The position numbers and the translations under genes are program-made. Shown here piece after piece: positions 44,022 through 53,111 of a DNA stretch of 53,493 nt; position 1 is the stretch's first letter; each line of letters begins with the position of its first letter. The notes under the pieces were generated by a model. It was not told the origin of the DNA. It worked only from the letters and a program-made list of their open reading frames with translations, and did no database searches. Location: the NCBI GenBank assembly GCA_934339135.1, contig CAKRHP010000019.1, forward strand, positions 1 to 53,493. Reading direction: 5' to 3'. Source of the DNA: an uncultured Lachnospiraceae bacterium. GTDB lineage: Bacteria > Bacillota > Clostridia > Lachnospirales > Lachnospiraceae.

Positions 44022-45086
44022 TTATTCCTGCTTAATATCGATCTTGTATCCTGTCAGCTTTGCAGCAAGTCTCGCATTCTGTCCTTCCTTACCAATGGCA
44101 AGAGAAAGCTGATTCTCCGGCACAATGACTCTGGCGGTCTTTTCCTCCTCATCGGCTGTAACAGAAATAACCTTTGCCGGACTCAGTGCATTCTCGATCA
44201 GTACCGCCGGATCATCACTCCAGGTAATGATATCGATCTTCTCACCGCGAAGCTCATCTACGATCGCATTAACACGATCTCCGTTCATACCAACACATGC
44301 ACCGACAGGATCTACGTTCGGATCCTCGGTATATACTGCGATCTTTGTTCTGGAACCTGCCTCTCTGGCAATGCTCTTGATCTCTACAATACCATCCTGA
44401 AGCTCTGTGACCTCTTCCTCAAAAAGACGTTTTACAAACTCCGGATGTGTTCTGGAAACCGTAATACGTGGTCCCTTTGTGGTATCCTTTACCTCAACCA
44501 CATACAGTTTGATATGCTCTGTTGGCTTAAAACGCTCTCCATGTACCTGTTCGCTCTCCATCAGGATTGCATCCACCTTTCCCAGGTTGATACAAACATT
44601 ATTGCCACTGTAACGCTGAACGATACCGGTGATCACCTCTCGCTCCTTCTCAAGGTACTGTGTATATAATACCTTTCTCTCTTCCTCGCGGATCTTCTGT
44701 ACCACAACCTGCTTTGCCTTCTGTGCGGCAATCCTGCCAAAGTTCTTTGGAATGACCTCTGTAGATACGGTCTCACCAACCTCCACATTGCCATACTTTA
44801 ACGCAGCCTCTGTCTTTCCGATCTGTGTGGTCGGATCCTCTAAAAGATCATCCTCAACCACCTCATAATCTGCAAACACCTTGATCTCTCCGGTATCGCG
44901 GTTAATAGATACACGGATATTGTCTGCCTTGCTCTCAAACTGATTCTTGCAGGCAGCCACCAGGGAATTCTCAATTGCCTCGAGAATAATATCCTTGCTG
45001 ATCTGTTTTTCCTTTTCGATCGCCTCCAATGCTTCAATAAGCTCTGTGCGGTCTGACTTTGTTGATTTGCTCTTTCTTGCAGCCAT
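44022..45086 (-). CDS. nusA: transcription termination/antitermination protein NusA
   Basis: NusA binds RNA polymerase and modulates pausing, termination and antitermination, which matters for the attenuated leaders in this window. The 354 residues have the N-terminal polymerase-binding domain (ELIEALEAIEKEKQISKD), S1 domain (about 135-200) and KH domains (VGACVGMNGDRVNAI, LAIGKEGQNARLAAKLTGYKI). It lacks the proteobacterial acidic C-terminal repeats, as is usual in Firmicutes. AGGAGG-like sequence precedes the ATG. Confidence 0.96.
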   Translation of the reverse strand: MAARKSKSTKSDRTELIEALEAIEKEKQISKDIILEAIENSLVAACKNQFESKADNIRVSINRDTGEIKVFADYEVVEDDLLEDPTTQIGKTEAALKYGNVEVGETVSTEVIPKNFGRIAAQKAKQVVVQKIREEERKVLYTQYLEKEREVITGIVQRYSGNNVCINLGKVDAILMESEQVHGERFKPTEHIKLYVVEVKDTTKGPRITVSRTHPEFVKRLFEEEVTELQDGIVEIKSIAREAGSRTKIAVYTEDPNVDPVGACVGMNGDRVNAIVDELRGEKIDIITWSDDPAVLIENALSPAKVISVTADEEEKTARVIVPENQLSLAIGKEGQNARLAAKLTGYKIDIKQE

Positions 45087-45128
45087 TTTTATCTCCTCCT
45101 AAATATAAGTCTCCGAAACTTGTATTCA

Positions 45129-45632
45129 CTAAAAATTAATGGTTAGCTTCACCGACGAAATGTCTTTTCTCATAATCTCATACTCAGGTGAAAACTCTGT
45201 CTCCAAAGTAATGGTGTCCTGTGTATATGCAAGCAATACACCGGTAAGTTCCTTTACAGAAACCTCCTTGCCATTTCTCCCTGCCGGAAGCTTTCTTCCC
45301 TGATAAAAACGAACATCAACCTCTTCTCCGATACTTCGTTTGAAGTCTTTGTCCTTTTTGAGCTGTCGCCCCAGTCCCGGCGAGCTGACTTCCAGCACAT
45401 AGGCCTCTGATATGAAATCATCCTGATCCATCATATCGCTCCATGCACGGTTTACCAATTCGCAGTCATCAAGGGTGATCCCGCCCTCTTTGTCCACATA
45501 AGCACGCAGATACCACTGACCGGCTTCCTTGACATATTCCACGTCAACCAGTTCAAAGCCGTTTTCTTCCATCAATGGCTCCAGCATTTTCTCAGCCCGT
45601 GCCTCGTACTCCTCACGTTTCGTCAAATGCAT
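45129..45632 (-). CDS. rimP: ribosome maturation factor RimP
   Basis: This 30S assembly factor of about 167 residues has FELVDVEYVKEAGQWYLRAYVDKEGGI and YVLEVSSPGLGRQLKKDKDF. The start is uncertain: ATG 45632 (MHLTKREEYEARAEK) or TTG 45626, the latter with AAGAGG at 8 bases; the frame extends to 45722 through a leader hairpin and is not coding there. It is the first gene of the nusA-infB operon. Confidence 0.93.
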   Translation of the reverse strand: MHLTKREEYEARAEKMLEPLMEENGFELVDVEYVKEAGQWYLRAYVDKEGGITLDDCELVNRAWSDMMDQDDFISEAYVLEVSSPGLGRQLKKDKDFKRSIGEEVDVRFYQGRKLPAGRNGKEVSVKELTGVLLAYTQDTITLETEFSPEYEIMRKDISSVKLTINF

Positions 45633-45693
45633 AACCTCTTTTCCACTCCGGGGCAGGATTACCTTATAAACGACTGCCCTCGTTTCAAAATGA

Positions 45694-45719
45694 AAGAGTG
45701 GACCGCGCAGTCCACTCTT
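45694..45719 (-). promoter_or_regulatory. rimP leader hairpin, possible attenuator
   Basis: Minus-strand AAGAGTGGAC-tgcgcg-GTCCACTCTT, a perfect 10-bp stem with a six-base loop, followed by TTTCATTTTG. It lies between the promoter and rimP and could act as a weak terminator controlling the nusA-infB operon. Confidence 0.6.
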
Positions 45720-45744
45720 CATAATTTACAGTATCACAATGACG

Positions 45745-45773
45745 ATAATAGCACTACACCCTTTGAAAATCAA
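45745..45773 (-). promoter_or_regulatory. promoter of the rimP-nusA-infB operon
   Basis: Minus-strand TTGATT (45768-45773), 17 bp, TATTAT (45745-45750). The -35 lies in an inverted repeat CCCTTGA/TCAAAGGG. Confidence 0.7.
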
Positions 45774-45811
45774 GGGGTTTTGCGTATTTTTTACCAAATT
45801 TCGTTATTTTT

Positions 45812-46603
45812 TTACGATTTTTCCTCCATAACCGGTGCAATCCTTGTCTCATAGCCGCTTTCGTACAGTGTCCGTTCGGCTTTGCGAACCTCCGTTAGTG
45901 ATGGATACATTCCCTGGCATACTACATAGTATCCACCCCTTTTGTCAATAAAGCACTCAAAGCCATCCTCCTGCAACAGAGCCGCCAGATCTTTAGCGTT
46001 GTCCTCATGGGCAAACATCCCTGTCTCGATCGTATAGCTCTCTGCCTCTTCGGTAGCCCGCACGTCTTTTCCCGTTTCCTGCAGCGTCTGAAGGATCCCG
46101 TCCGCAATCGCCCGCGCCACCTCCGGAAACTTTGCATCCAAAAGCGCATTGTCCCGTTCCGTATTAATAAACCCTACTTCCACAAGCCCCGCAGGCATAT
46201 CAGACTCCCGGATCACCGGCAGATCCTTCCGGACCGATATTCCCAGACTGGTAAAGCCCACCTTCTCCAGTTCATTATTGATATTCTGTGCCAGCAGGCG
46301 GCGGGTACCACTGTCTGCATACACCAGCGTCTGCACTCCGGAATATTGATTCGGAGACGGGCTGGAATTTCTGTGAAAGGAAATAAACAGATCCGATCCG
46401 TTTTCATTGGCGATCGACGCCTTCCTCTGTGGTGTCTGATATACATCCTCGGTCCGGGTATATCTCACATCCACGCCTCCGTTTTGCAGAATATTCCCAA
46501 CTGCCAGTGCCAGGTTCAGATTATCGTCCTTTTCCCTCCGCCCCTGATAGGAGGCACCGTTGTCATAGCCCCCGTGGCCGGCATCTAATGTTACCACTGC
46601 CAT
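45812..46603 (-). CDS. N-acetylmuramoyl-L-alanine amidase with SPOR-like domain, CwlC-like
   Basis: The 263-residue protein has an Amidase_3 domain (1-175) with His10 (LDAGHGG), Glu24, His77 (ISFHRNS) and Glu142 (VEVGF), and a C-terminal SPOR-like domain (about 186-262: SYTIETGMFAHEDNAKDLAALLQEDGFE..YYVVCQGMY). There is no signal peptide: the enzyme begins directly with the first beta strand. This layout matches Bacillus CwlC, a cytoplasmic amidase that lyses the mother cell after sporulation. GGGAGG lies 6 bases before the ATG. A spore role is inference; a phage-type lysin is the alternative. Confidence 0.88.
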   Translation of the reverse strand: MAVVTLDAGHGGYDNGASYQGRREKDDNLNLALAVGNILQNGGVDVRYTRTEDVYQTPQRKASIANENGSDLFISFHRNSSPSPNQYSGVQTLVYADSGTRRLLAQNINNELEKVGFTSLGISVRKDLPVIRESDMPAGLVEVGFINTERDNALLDAKFPEVARAIADGILQTLQETGKDVRATEEAESYTIETGMFAHEDNAKDLAALLQEDGFECFIDKRGGYYVVCQGMYPSLTEVRKAERTLYESGYETRIAPVMEEKS

Positions 46604-46700
46604 AGTCTTCCTCCCTTTGCTGTATTAATATAAGAAGTCTTCTCCTACTATGACTATGCAAAAGGGAGGAATTGGTGCGGAAAATCGTTCAAACATCCCC

Positions 46701-46729
46701 TTGAAACACCCCCCAATTTATCGTATAAT
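46701..46729 (+). promoter_or_regulatory. promoter of prfC
   Basis: TTGAAA (46701-46706), 17 bp, TATAAT (46724-46729), about 90 bases before the start codon. Confidence 0.75.
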
Positions 46730-46819
46730 CGTAATGTTTGGACAATTTTTGTAATCGAACAATTTGAATATCTCAGAGGAATAGTAGAGAATACTACTTG
46801 CTCAGAAATGGAGAATAAA

Positions 46820-48418
46820 ATGTCAGAAAATGATTTAAGAAAACAAATTGAAAAACGAAGAACCTTTGCGATCATCTCCCATCCGGATGCCGGAAAGACG
46901 ACACTGACCGAGAAGTTTCTGTTATACGGAGGTGCTATCAATACCGCCGGTTCCGTCAAAGGAAAAGCAAATTCCAAATATGCCGTATCGGACTGGATGG
47001 AGATTGAGAAGGAGCGTGGTATCTCCGTTACTTCTTCCGTTCTGCAGTTTAATTATAATGATTATTGCATCAATATTCTGGATACACCGGGACATCAGGA
47101 CTTCTCCGAGGATACCTACCGTACCCTGATGGCTGCGGATTCCGCAGTCATGGTGATCGATGCCTCCAAGGGTGTTGAGGCACAGACCATCAAGCTGTTC
47201 AAGGTCTGTGTCATGCGTCATATTCCGATCTTTACCTTTATCAATAAGATGGACCGGGATGCCAAGGATTCCTTTGAGCTTCTGGATGATATCGAAACAG
47301 TTCTTGGCATCCGCACCTGTCCGGTCAACTGGCCGATCGGCTCCGGTAAGCGTTTTAAGGGAATTTACGACCGCGACGCCAAAACCGTCCGTTCCTTCCA
47401 GTCTGTTGCCACCGGTGGTGCCAAGGCTGCGGCTGAGACAGATTACGCCATTGATGATCCGGCACTCAAAGAGCTTGCCGGGGAGGATCTGTACGATCAG
47501 CTTTTGGAGGAGATCGAGCTTCTGGATGGTGCCAGCGATCCGCTGGATCTGGAGCAGGTACAAAACGGTGAGCTTTCTCCTGTATTTTTCGGATCCGCTC
47601 TGACCACCTTCGGTGTGGAAACCTTCCTGAATTATTTCCTGCAGATGACCACACCGCCTCTGCCACGCCACTCCAACGAGGGCGATATCGATCCGGTCAC
47701 CTCTCCATTCTCAGCCTTTGTCTTTAAGATCCAGGCCAATATGAACAAGGCGCACCGGGACCGTATTGCATTTATGCGAATCTGCTCCGGTAAGTTTGAG
47801 GCGGACCATGATGTCTACCATGTACAGAGCGGCCGCAAATTAAAGCTTTCCCAGCCACAGCAGATCATGGCACAGGATCGCCAGGTTATTTCTGAAGCAT
47901 ATGCCGGAGATGTGATCGGTGTATTTGATCCGGGCATTTTCTCCATCGGTGACACGATCACCATGCCGGGCAGCAAGTTTGAGTACGAGGGTATCCCAAC
48001 CTTCGCACCGGAGCATTTCTGCCGCGTGGTACAGCTCAATTCCATGAAGAGAAAACAGTTTGTCAAGGGAATTACCCAGATTGCCCAGGAGGGTGCGATT
48101 CAGATCTTTCAGGAGTTTACTGCCGGAATGTCTGAGATCATCGTGGGTGTTGTCGGTGTTCTCCAGTTCGACGTATTAAAATACCGTCTGGAAAATGAAT
48201 ACGGCTGTGAGATCCGTCTGGAATCCCTCCCGTATGAGTATATCCGCTGGGTTGGGGATCCAACAACAGATGTAACAAAGCTGAAACGTATGAACAACGT
48301 CAAGGCAGTCAAGGATATGAAGGGCAATCCGCTTCTTTTGTTTGTCAATGACTGGATGATCCGGATGGTTCTGGAAGACAATGAAGGTCTGGAGCTTCTG
48401 GAATTTAAAAAGAACTAA
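46820..48418 (+). CDS. prfC: peptide chain release factor 3
   Basis: This GTPase recycles RF1/RF2 from terminating ribosomes. The 532 residues have the G1 loop SHPDAGKTTLTEKFL, switch region ERGISVTSSVLQF, DTPGHQDFSEDTYR, and NKMDRDAKD, followed by RF3-type domains (FVKGITQIAQEGAIQIF, VGVVGVLQFDVLKYRLENEY). The length and SEDTYR motif distinguish it from EF-G. ATG 46820 has GGAG 6 bases upstream; ATG 46808 is in frame. Confidence 0.96.
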   Translation: MSENDLRKQIEKRRTFAIISHPDAGKTTLTEKFLLYGGAINTAGSVKGKANSKYAVSDWMEIEKERGISVTSSVLQFNYNDYCINILDTPGHQDFSEDTYRTLMAADSAVMVIDASKGVEAQTIKLFKVCVMRHIPIFTFINKMDRDAKDSFELLDDIETVLGIRTCPVNWPIGSGKRFKGIYDRDAKTVRSFQSVATGGAKAAAETDYAIDDPALKELAGEDLYDQLLEEIELLDGASDPLDLEQVQNGELSPVFFGSALTTFGVETFLNYFLQMTTPPLPRHSNEGDIDPVTSPFSAFVFKIQANMNKAHRDRIAFMRICSGKFEADHDVYHVQSGRKLKLSQPQQIMAQDRQVISEAYAGDVIGVFDPGIFSIGDTITMPGSKFEYEGIPTFAPEHFCRVVQLNSMKRKQFVKGITQIAQEGAIQIFQEFTAGMSEIIVGVVGVLQFDVLKYRLENEYGCEIRLESLPYEYIRWVGDPTTDVTKLKRMNNVKAVKDMKGNPLLLFVNDWMIRMVLEDNEGLELLEFKKN

Positions 48419-48460
48419 TAAAAACTCTTATTTATTACCGCTATTCGTGATTTTCTGTAC

Positions 48461-48489
48461 TTGTACAATCAAAACAGATATGCTAAAAT
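48461..48489 (+). promoter_or_regulatory. promoter ahead of the BspA-protein leader
   Basis: TTGTAC (48461-48466), 17 bp, TAAAAT (48484-48489). It is about 510 bases from the next gene, implying a very long leader or a separate small RNA. Confidence 0.6.
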
Positions 48490-48496
48490 AATAGGC

Positions 48497-48757
48497 GAGA
48501 AAATTCAAGAACAAATAGGTGTACCACCCACTGTTGTTGGCGCAACAGTGGGCAAAGTATGGTAACGAGACTACCACACAATACAGACTATGTCTGCGAT
48601 ACACACAGCTTTATTATACAAAAATCAGAAGTGATTTACAATACTCTTTTACATATGAAGCGTTTTTGTATTGCCAGACAATGTCTGTGCCTTTCAGATA
48701 TGATAATGACGAGGTGTTGGTGTGGACGCATACTAACACCTCGTTCTTGGTTTTCTC
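48497..48757 (+). ncRNA. candidate structured leader RNA or small RNA
   Basis: The 5' segment pairs with the 3' segment in three blocks: GAGAAAA/TTTTCTC, AAGAAC/GTTCTT, AGGTGT/ACACCT (48497-48522 with 48736-48757). Inside are a 10-bp hairpin CCCACTGTTG/CAACAGTGGG, CAGAC/GTCTG and AAATCA/TGATTT. The 3' strand of the closing stem can instead pair in the hairpin ACGAGGTGTT/AACACCTCGT (48709-48744). No known riboswitch class was recognised. Confidence 0.45.
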
Positions 48758-48814
48758 ACTGAAACTCCTCCGGCTTTTTTATTCCCTGTTGCCGGAGGGG
48801 ATTGGTGAGAAACC
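48749..48814 (+). repeat. leader hairpin competing with the closing stem
   Basis: TTTCTCAC pairs with GTGAGAAA, continuing into CCTCCGGC/GCCGGAGG. It uses the same TTTTCTC as the long-range stem of the preceding RNA, so the folds exclude each other. Confidence 0.5.
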
Positions 48815-48822
48815 AGAGTTTT

Positions 48823-48866
48823 AAGAAAAGCTATGGTTTTATTTGTGTGCCATGGCTTTTTCTTAT
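48823..48866 (+). terminator. intrinsic terminator in the BspA leader
   Basis: GAAAAGC..ATGG pairs with CCAT..GCTTTTTC, followed by TTATATT. A further hairpin AGTACCATC/GATGGTACT lies at 48885-48921 before the gene. Confidence 0.6.
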
Positions 48867-48995
48867 ATTCCGGATTTTCATAGAAGTACCATCTCTGTTC
48901 ACTTCTTCTGATGATGGTACTCTCACACAATGACGGAAACAGAAGATTTTTTGTTTTCCGCATCTTTACATTATCGCACTGAAAGGAGAAAACAA

Positions 48996-51900
48996 ATGAA
49001 GAAGAAACTAATCGCGTGGCTGTGTGCCACATCACTGGTTATCTGCGGGATCGTAGATCCATCTGCTGCCCGTGCGGCCAAAAAGCCGGTCTCACTCTCA
49101 AAGACCAGTCTTACCCTGAAGCCTGGAGCTTCTAAGACACTTAAAGTAAAAAAGACTGCCGGAGTAAAAATCCGCAGCCAGAAGTTTACCACCACCAATA
49201 AAAAGGTTGCTGCTGTTTCAAAGAAAGGGAAAGTAACTGCAAAAACAGCCGGCAAAGCCGTCATTAAAGTAACCGTTAAATTTACTTCAGCCAAAGTGAC
49301 CAAAAAGACCACGCTGAAATGTAAAGTAACGGTAACAACAAAGAATATGACTGACACTGTTTCAACTGCGTCTACTGCACCAGGTAGCAATGTAACTAAT
49401 ACACCTGGAGCAAATACAAAGACTACCACAGCTCCAAAAAGTTCCAACACCCCGGGTACAACTACTCCCGGCGGAAACAACCCGACACCTACAAATGCAC
49501 CTCTCATTACTCCACCACCGGCAGATCTGCGTGCACCGGGACTATATAGTTCCAGTGATCATACAACGCTGATCAAATCCTGGGATCAGTTAATACAAGA
49601 CGGGGATATTTCAGTAGGATCCATAGTAGGAGGTGGTAAACTTTTAACAATAAATACCGCATTATCCGGGGAATTTGTTATATCGAATACGGTCACAGAT
49701 GTACTCTCTTTCTCAAATTGCCCAGAGTTAACGTCTGTTACTATTCCTGATAGTTTTACTGAAATCGGATATACTGCTTTCTCCGACTGCACAGGACTTA
49801 CTTCTATTAATATTCCAAATAGTGTTACCTCAATTGAGAATTATGCATTCAAAGACTGCTCCAGTCTTGCTTCCATCGACATTCCAAACAGTGTTACCTC
49901 AATTGGAGAATCTGCATTCGATGGTTGCTCCAGCCTTACTTCCATCAATATTCCAAACAGTGTTACCTCAATTGAAGAATCTGCATTCCATGGCTGTTCA
50001 GGTCTCACTTCTATCACCATCCCGGATAGCGTTACCTCAATTGGAGAATATGCATTTCAAGGCTGCTCTAATCTAACTTCTGTCATTCTTCCGGATAGTG
50101 TTACTGAGATTAATGGCTGGCTATTCTCCGGCTGCCCAAAGCTTGCTTCGATCAATATTCCAAATAGTATCACTGAAATTGATGAAACTGCATTTTATAG
50201 CTGCTCAGAACTTTCCACCATCGATATTGGGAAGAATGTAACCTGTATTGATAATCGTACTTTCATGTTTACTTCCTGGTATAATAAAATGTGCAATACA
50301 AAAGGTATTTTCCGTATTAACAACATTCTTCTGCACTACAATGACAGTGACTCCTCAATTACTTCCGTTGATATCCCTGACGGAATTACCAAAATTGATG
50401 ATACTGCATTTAAAGATTGCTCCGGACTCACCTCCATCAGCATTCCGGATGGCGTTACTGAGATTGGTGAATCTGCATTTTCAGGCTGCTCAAGACTTAC
50501 TTCTATCAACATTCCGGATGGCGTTACTGAAATTAGTAGCTCCACATTTGAAGGATGCTCCGAGCTCACCTCCATCAGTATCCCAGATGGTGTTACTAAA
50601 ATTGACAAATCTGCATTTGAAGGATGCTCCGGACTCACCTCCATCAACATTCCAAATGGCATTACAAGAATTGGCTATTCTACATTCGAAGGCTGCACTG
50701 GACTCACTTCCATCAGCATTCCGGATAGCGTTACTTCGATTGGTGAATCTGCATTCGAAGGCTGCACTGGACTCACTTCCATCAGCATTCCAGATAGCGT
50801 TACCGAAATTAGCTATTCTGCATTTAGAGATTGCTCTGGGCTCACTTCCATCAGCATTCCAGATAGCGTTACATATTTAGGTGGTTTTCCCGGCTGCACA
50901 GGGCTCACTTCCATCAGCATTCCAAATAGCGTTACATATTTAGGTGGTTTTCCCGGCTGCACAGGACTCACCTCCATTAATATCCCAGATAGCGTTACCG
51001 AAATCGGAAATTTTTCCGGCTGCACAGGACTCACTTCGATTAATATTCCGGATAGCGTTACCGCAATTGGAAATGAAGCATTTCAAGACTGCTCCGGACT
51101 CACTTCCATCACTATTCCGGATGGTGTTACCACAATTGGAGATAATGTATTCACCGGCTGCTCCAGTCTCACTTCCATCAACATTCCGGATAGCGTTACC
51201 ACAATTGGAGATGAAGAGTTCACTGGCTGCTCCGCTCTCACTTCCATTAACATTCCAAATTGTGTTACCTCAATTTGGGAATCTGCATTCGAAGGCTGCT
51301 CCAATCTCACTGACATCAACATTCCGGATAGCGTTACCACAATTAGGTCTTCTGCCTTCTTAGACTGTTCCGGACTCACCTCCATCAACATTCCGGATAG
51401 TGTTACCACCATCGAAATTTCTGCATTTAAAGGATGCTCCGGACTCACCTCCATTAACCTCCCAGATAGTGCGACTAAAATTGGATCCGGTACATTCGAA
51501 GGCTGCTCCAGTCTCACTTCCATCACTATCCCGGATAGCGTTGCTGAGATTGAACGTTTTGCATTTCAAGGCTGTTCAGGGCTCACTTCCATCACTATCC
51601 CAGATGGTGTTACCACAATTGAAGATAGTGTATTTACTGGCTGCTCCAGTCTCACTTCCATCAACATTCCGGATAGCGTTACTTCGATTGGTGAATCTGC
51701 ATTCGAAGGCTGCTCAAAACTCACTGACATCACTATCCCGGATAGCATTACCGAAATCAAAGATTTCACATTTAAAGGCTGCTCCGGACTCACCTCCATT
51801 AACCTCCCAGATAGTGTGACTAAAATTGAATTCGGTACATTCGAAGGCTGCTCCAGTCTCACTTCCATCAACATTCCGGATAGCGTTACTTCGATTGGTG

Positions 51901-52115
51901 AATCTGCATTCTATGGCTGCTCCAGTCTCACCTCAGTAACGATTCCAAATGGCGTCACCTCCATTTCTTCCTGGACATTCAAAGATGTTCCTCTGGTAAT
52001 TTGCGATCCTAGTGTTGCTAAGTATAATCTCGTGTCGTCCTGGGGAGCAATTAAAGTCATCGCCAACGATGGTACTGTCCTTTATCAGGAACAGCAGGAT
52101 GATTTTGACGAATAA
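48996..52115 (+). CDS. BspA-type leucine-rich repeat surface protein
   Basis: The 1039-residue secreted protein has a signal peptide (1-27), a Lys/Thr-rich bacterial Ig-like domain (about 28-115) similar to that of the esterase at 19432, a Thr/Pro/Asn linker (116-185), and about 32 LRR_5 units of 23 residues with consensus LTSINIPDSVTSIGESAFEG then CSG. Three consecutive units (near 50880-51040) are shortened to about 21. There is no LPXTG or cell-wall repeat at the C-terminus (QQDDFDE), so attachment is unclear. BspA-like proteins bind host matrix or other bacteria. ATG 48996 has AAAGGAG 7 bases upstream. A long structured leader precedes it. Confidence 0.92.
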   Translation: MKKKLIAWLCATSLVICGIVDPSAARAAKKPVSLSKTSLTLKPGASKTLKVKKTAGVKIRSQKFTTTNKKVAAVSKKGKVTAKTAGKAVIKVTVKFTSAKVTKKTTLKCKVTVTTKNMTDTVSTASTAPGSNVTNTPGANTKTTTAPKSSNTPGTTTPGGNNPTPTNAPLITPPPADLRAPGLYSSSDHTTLIKSWDQLIQDGDISVGSIVGGGKLLTINTALSGEFVISNTVTDVLSFSNCPELTSVTIPDSFTEIGYTAFSDCTGLTSINIPNSVTSIENYAFKDCSSLASIDIPNSVTSIGESAFDGCSSLTSINIPNSVTSIEESAFHGCSGLTSITIPDSVTSIGEYAFQGCSNLTSVILPDSVTEINGWLFSGCPKLASINIPNSITEIDETAFYSCSELSTIDIGKNVTCIDNRTFMFTSWYNKMCNTKGIFRINNILLHYNDSDSSITSVDIPDGITKIDDTAFKDCSGLTSISIPDGVTEIGESAFSGCSRLTSINIPDGVTEISSSTFEGCSELTSISIPDGVTKIDKSAFEGCSGLTSINIPNGITRIGYSTFEGCTGLTSISIPDSVTSIGESAFEGCTGLTSISIPDSVTEISYSAFRDCSGLTSISIPDSVTYLGGFPGCTGLTSISIPNSVTYLGGFPGCTGLTSINIPDSVTEIGNFSGCTGLTSINIPDSVTAIGNEAFQDCSGLTSITIPDGVTTIGDNVFTGCSSLTSINIPDSVTTIGDEEFTGCSALTSINIPNCVTSIWESAFEGCSNLTDINIPDSVTTIRSSAFLDCSGLTSINIPDSVTTIEISAFKGCSGLTSINLPDSATKIGSGTFEGCSSLTSITIPDSVAEIERFAFQGCSGLTSITIPDGVTTIEDSVFTGCSSLTSINIPDSVTSIGESAFEGCSKLTDITIPDSITEIKDFTFKGCSGLTSINLPDSVTKIEFGTFEGCSSLTSINIPDSVTSIGESAFYGCSSLTSVTIPNGVTSISSWTFKDVPLVICDPSVAKYNLVSSWGAIKVIANDGTVLYQEQQDDFDE
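49731..51990 (+). repeat. 69-bp tandem repeats coding the LRR array
   Basis: About 32 units of 69 bp. Beyond the unit period, blocks of five units recur: the FKGCSG/INLPDS/FEGCSS trio appears near 51425-51545 and again near 51770-51900, about 345 bp apart, indicating recent unequal exchange. Confidence 0.85.
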
Positions 52116-52147
52116 TAAACCTATTTTTATCTTTACACATTGATATC

Positions 52148-52196
52148 AAAAACGTGCTGTGTCACAGGTTTCAACCTGTGGCTCAGCACGTTTTTA
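52148..52196. terminator. bidirectional terminator between BspA gene and rpn gene
   Basis: AAAAACGTGCTG and CAGCACGTTTTT arms with inner CACAGGTT/AACCTGTG. It ends both convergent genes. Confidence 0.9.
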
Positions 52197-52268
52197 TTAT
52201 GATGGTACAGAATATACCAATTATTCTGAGTAAGGTGCAAAGCTTGAAATATTGCAACTTCCCCTGTT

Positions 52269-53111
52269 CTACGCCTGTGCAAACAACTCCTGTTCGACAG
52301 CTTCCAACTCAGTTTCAGAATAGTCCATGGAAAGAATCATCTCTCTGGATATTCCGCTTTGAAGCATTTTACGTATCGCCTCCGACCGCCCCTCTGCCAG
52401 TCCTTCTAAACGTCCTATTTTTTCACGTTCTTCTGCGTAATCTTTTGCATAGTTTCTTGCATAGTCCTCTACCGTTTTACACATTTCTCCAAAACCTCCT
52501 TCCGTCTCTTTGAAATACTTGACTGCTTTGCTTAACTCCGGAAATTTTTCTTCTTCAAAAACATCTCTCCGTAAAAAAAGCTGCAACAGTTCGCATCTAT
52601 CCGAACCATCCCGAACCACTGTATTGACAAAGAAGATATCCTCCCCGTCGTCGACAGGTACATAGCCTTCGTCTGTTTCCATGCATCGCTTCATATGTGT
52701 GATCATCTGCCCGTTATGCAGCGCATCATACTCCGTGATATACAGAATAGTCACCTGCGGGATATCTGAAAAATCCGCCCCCTTTGGTGTATATGCTGCC
52801 GTAGTCGATGCTGCATAGAACCGGTTTCTCCTAATATCGTCATTGCCGGAGCCTTTTTGCATCTCAATGTTCATATACGCTCCGTCCTCCATAACACAAA
52901 GTACATCCAGAATAATCTCCCGGTGCAGGCTCGTCACAACACACTGCGGCGTTACTCTTACCACCGTCAGCTGCGGTCTGTCCAAAAGTGTACGGAGTAT
53001 TTCCTGACAAACTTCTTTTCGTTCCGCCACCAGACGAAACATAGCGTCATCTATGATCCTCAGGTTTTCTGCCGTTTCTCTTGTAGCTTTTGAGTATGAT
53101 CCATAATTCAT
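52269..53111 (-). CDS. Rpn family PD-(D/E)XK nuclease (recombination-promoting nuclease/putative transposase)
   Basis: The 280-residue protein has the N-terminal PD-(D/E)XK nuclease fold of the Rpn/PDDEXK_2 family: DDAMFRLVAE near 21, Asp69 (IILDVLC) and the NIEMQ motif with Glu83 and Gln85. C-terminal residues 205-280 are charged and probably helical (YARNYAKDYAEEREKIGRLEGLAEG). Rpn proteins promote RecA-independent recombination in E. coli, and variable members have been linked to phage defence. GAGG lies 7 bases before the ATG. No transposon ends were found. Confidence 0.88.
   Translation of the reverse strand: MNYGSYSKATRETAENLRIIDDAMFRLVAERKEVCQEILRTLLDRPQLTVVRVTPQCVVTSLHREIILDVLCVMEDGAYMNIEMQKGSGNDDIRRNRFYAASTTAAYTPKGADFSDIPQVTILYITEYDALHNGQMITHMKRCMETDEGYVPVDDGEDIFFVNTVVRDGSDRCELLQLFLRRDVFEEEKFPELSKAVKYFKETEGGFGEMCKTVEDYARNYAKDYAEEREKIGRLEGLAEGRSEAIRKMLQSGISREMILSMDYSETELEAVEQELFAQA

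Noticed and set aside
48559..48824. Small plus-strand frames within the BspA leader
   Set aside because: They overlap strong RNA hairpins, have odd amino-acid composition and no ribosome binding site.
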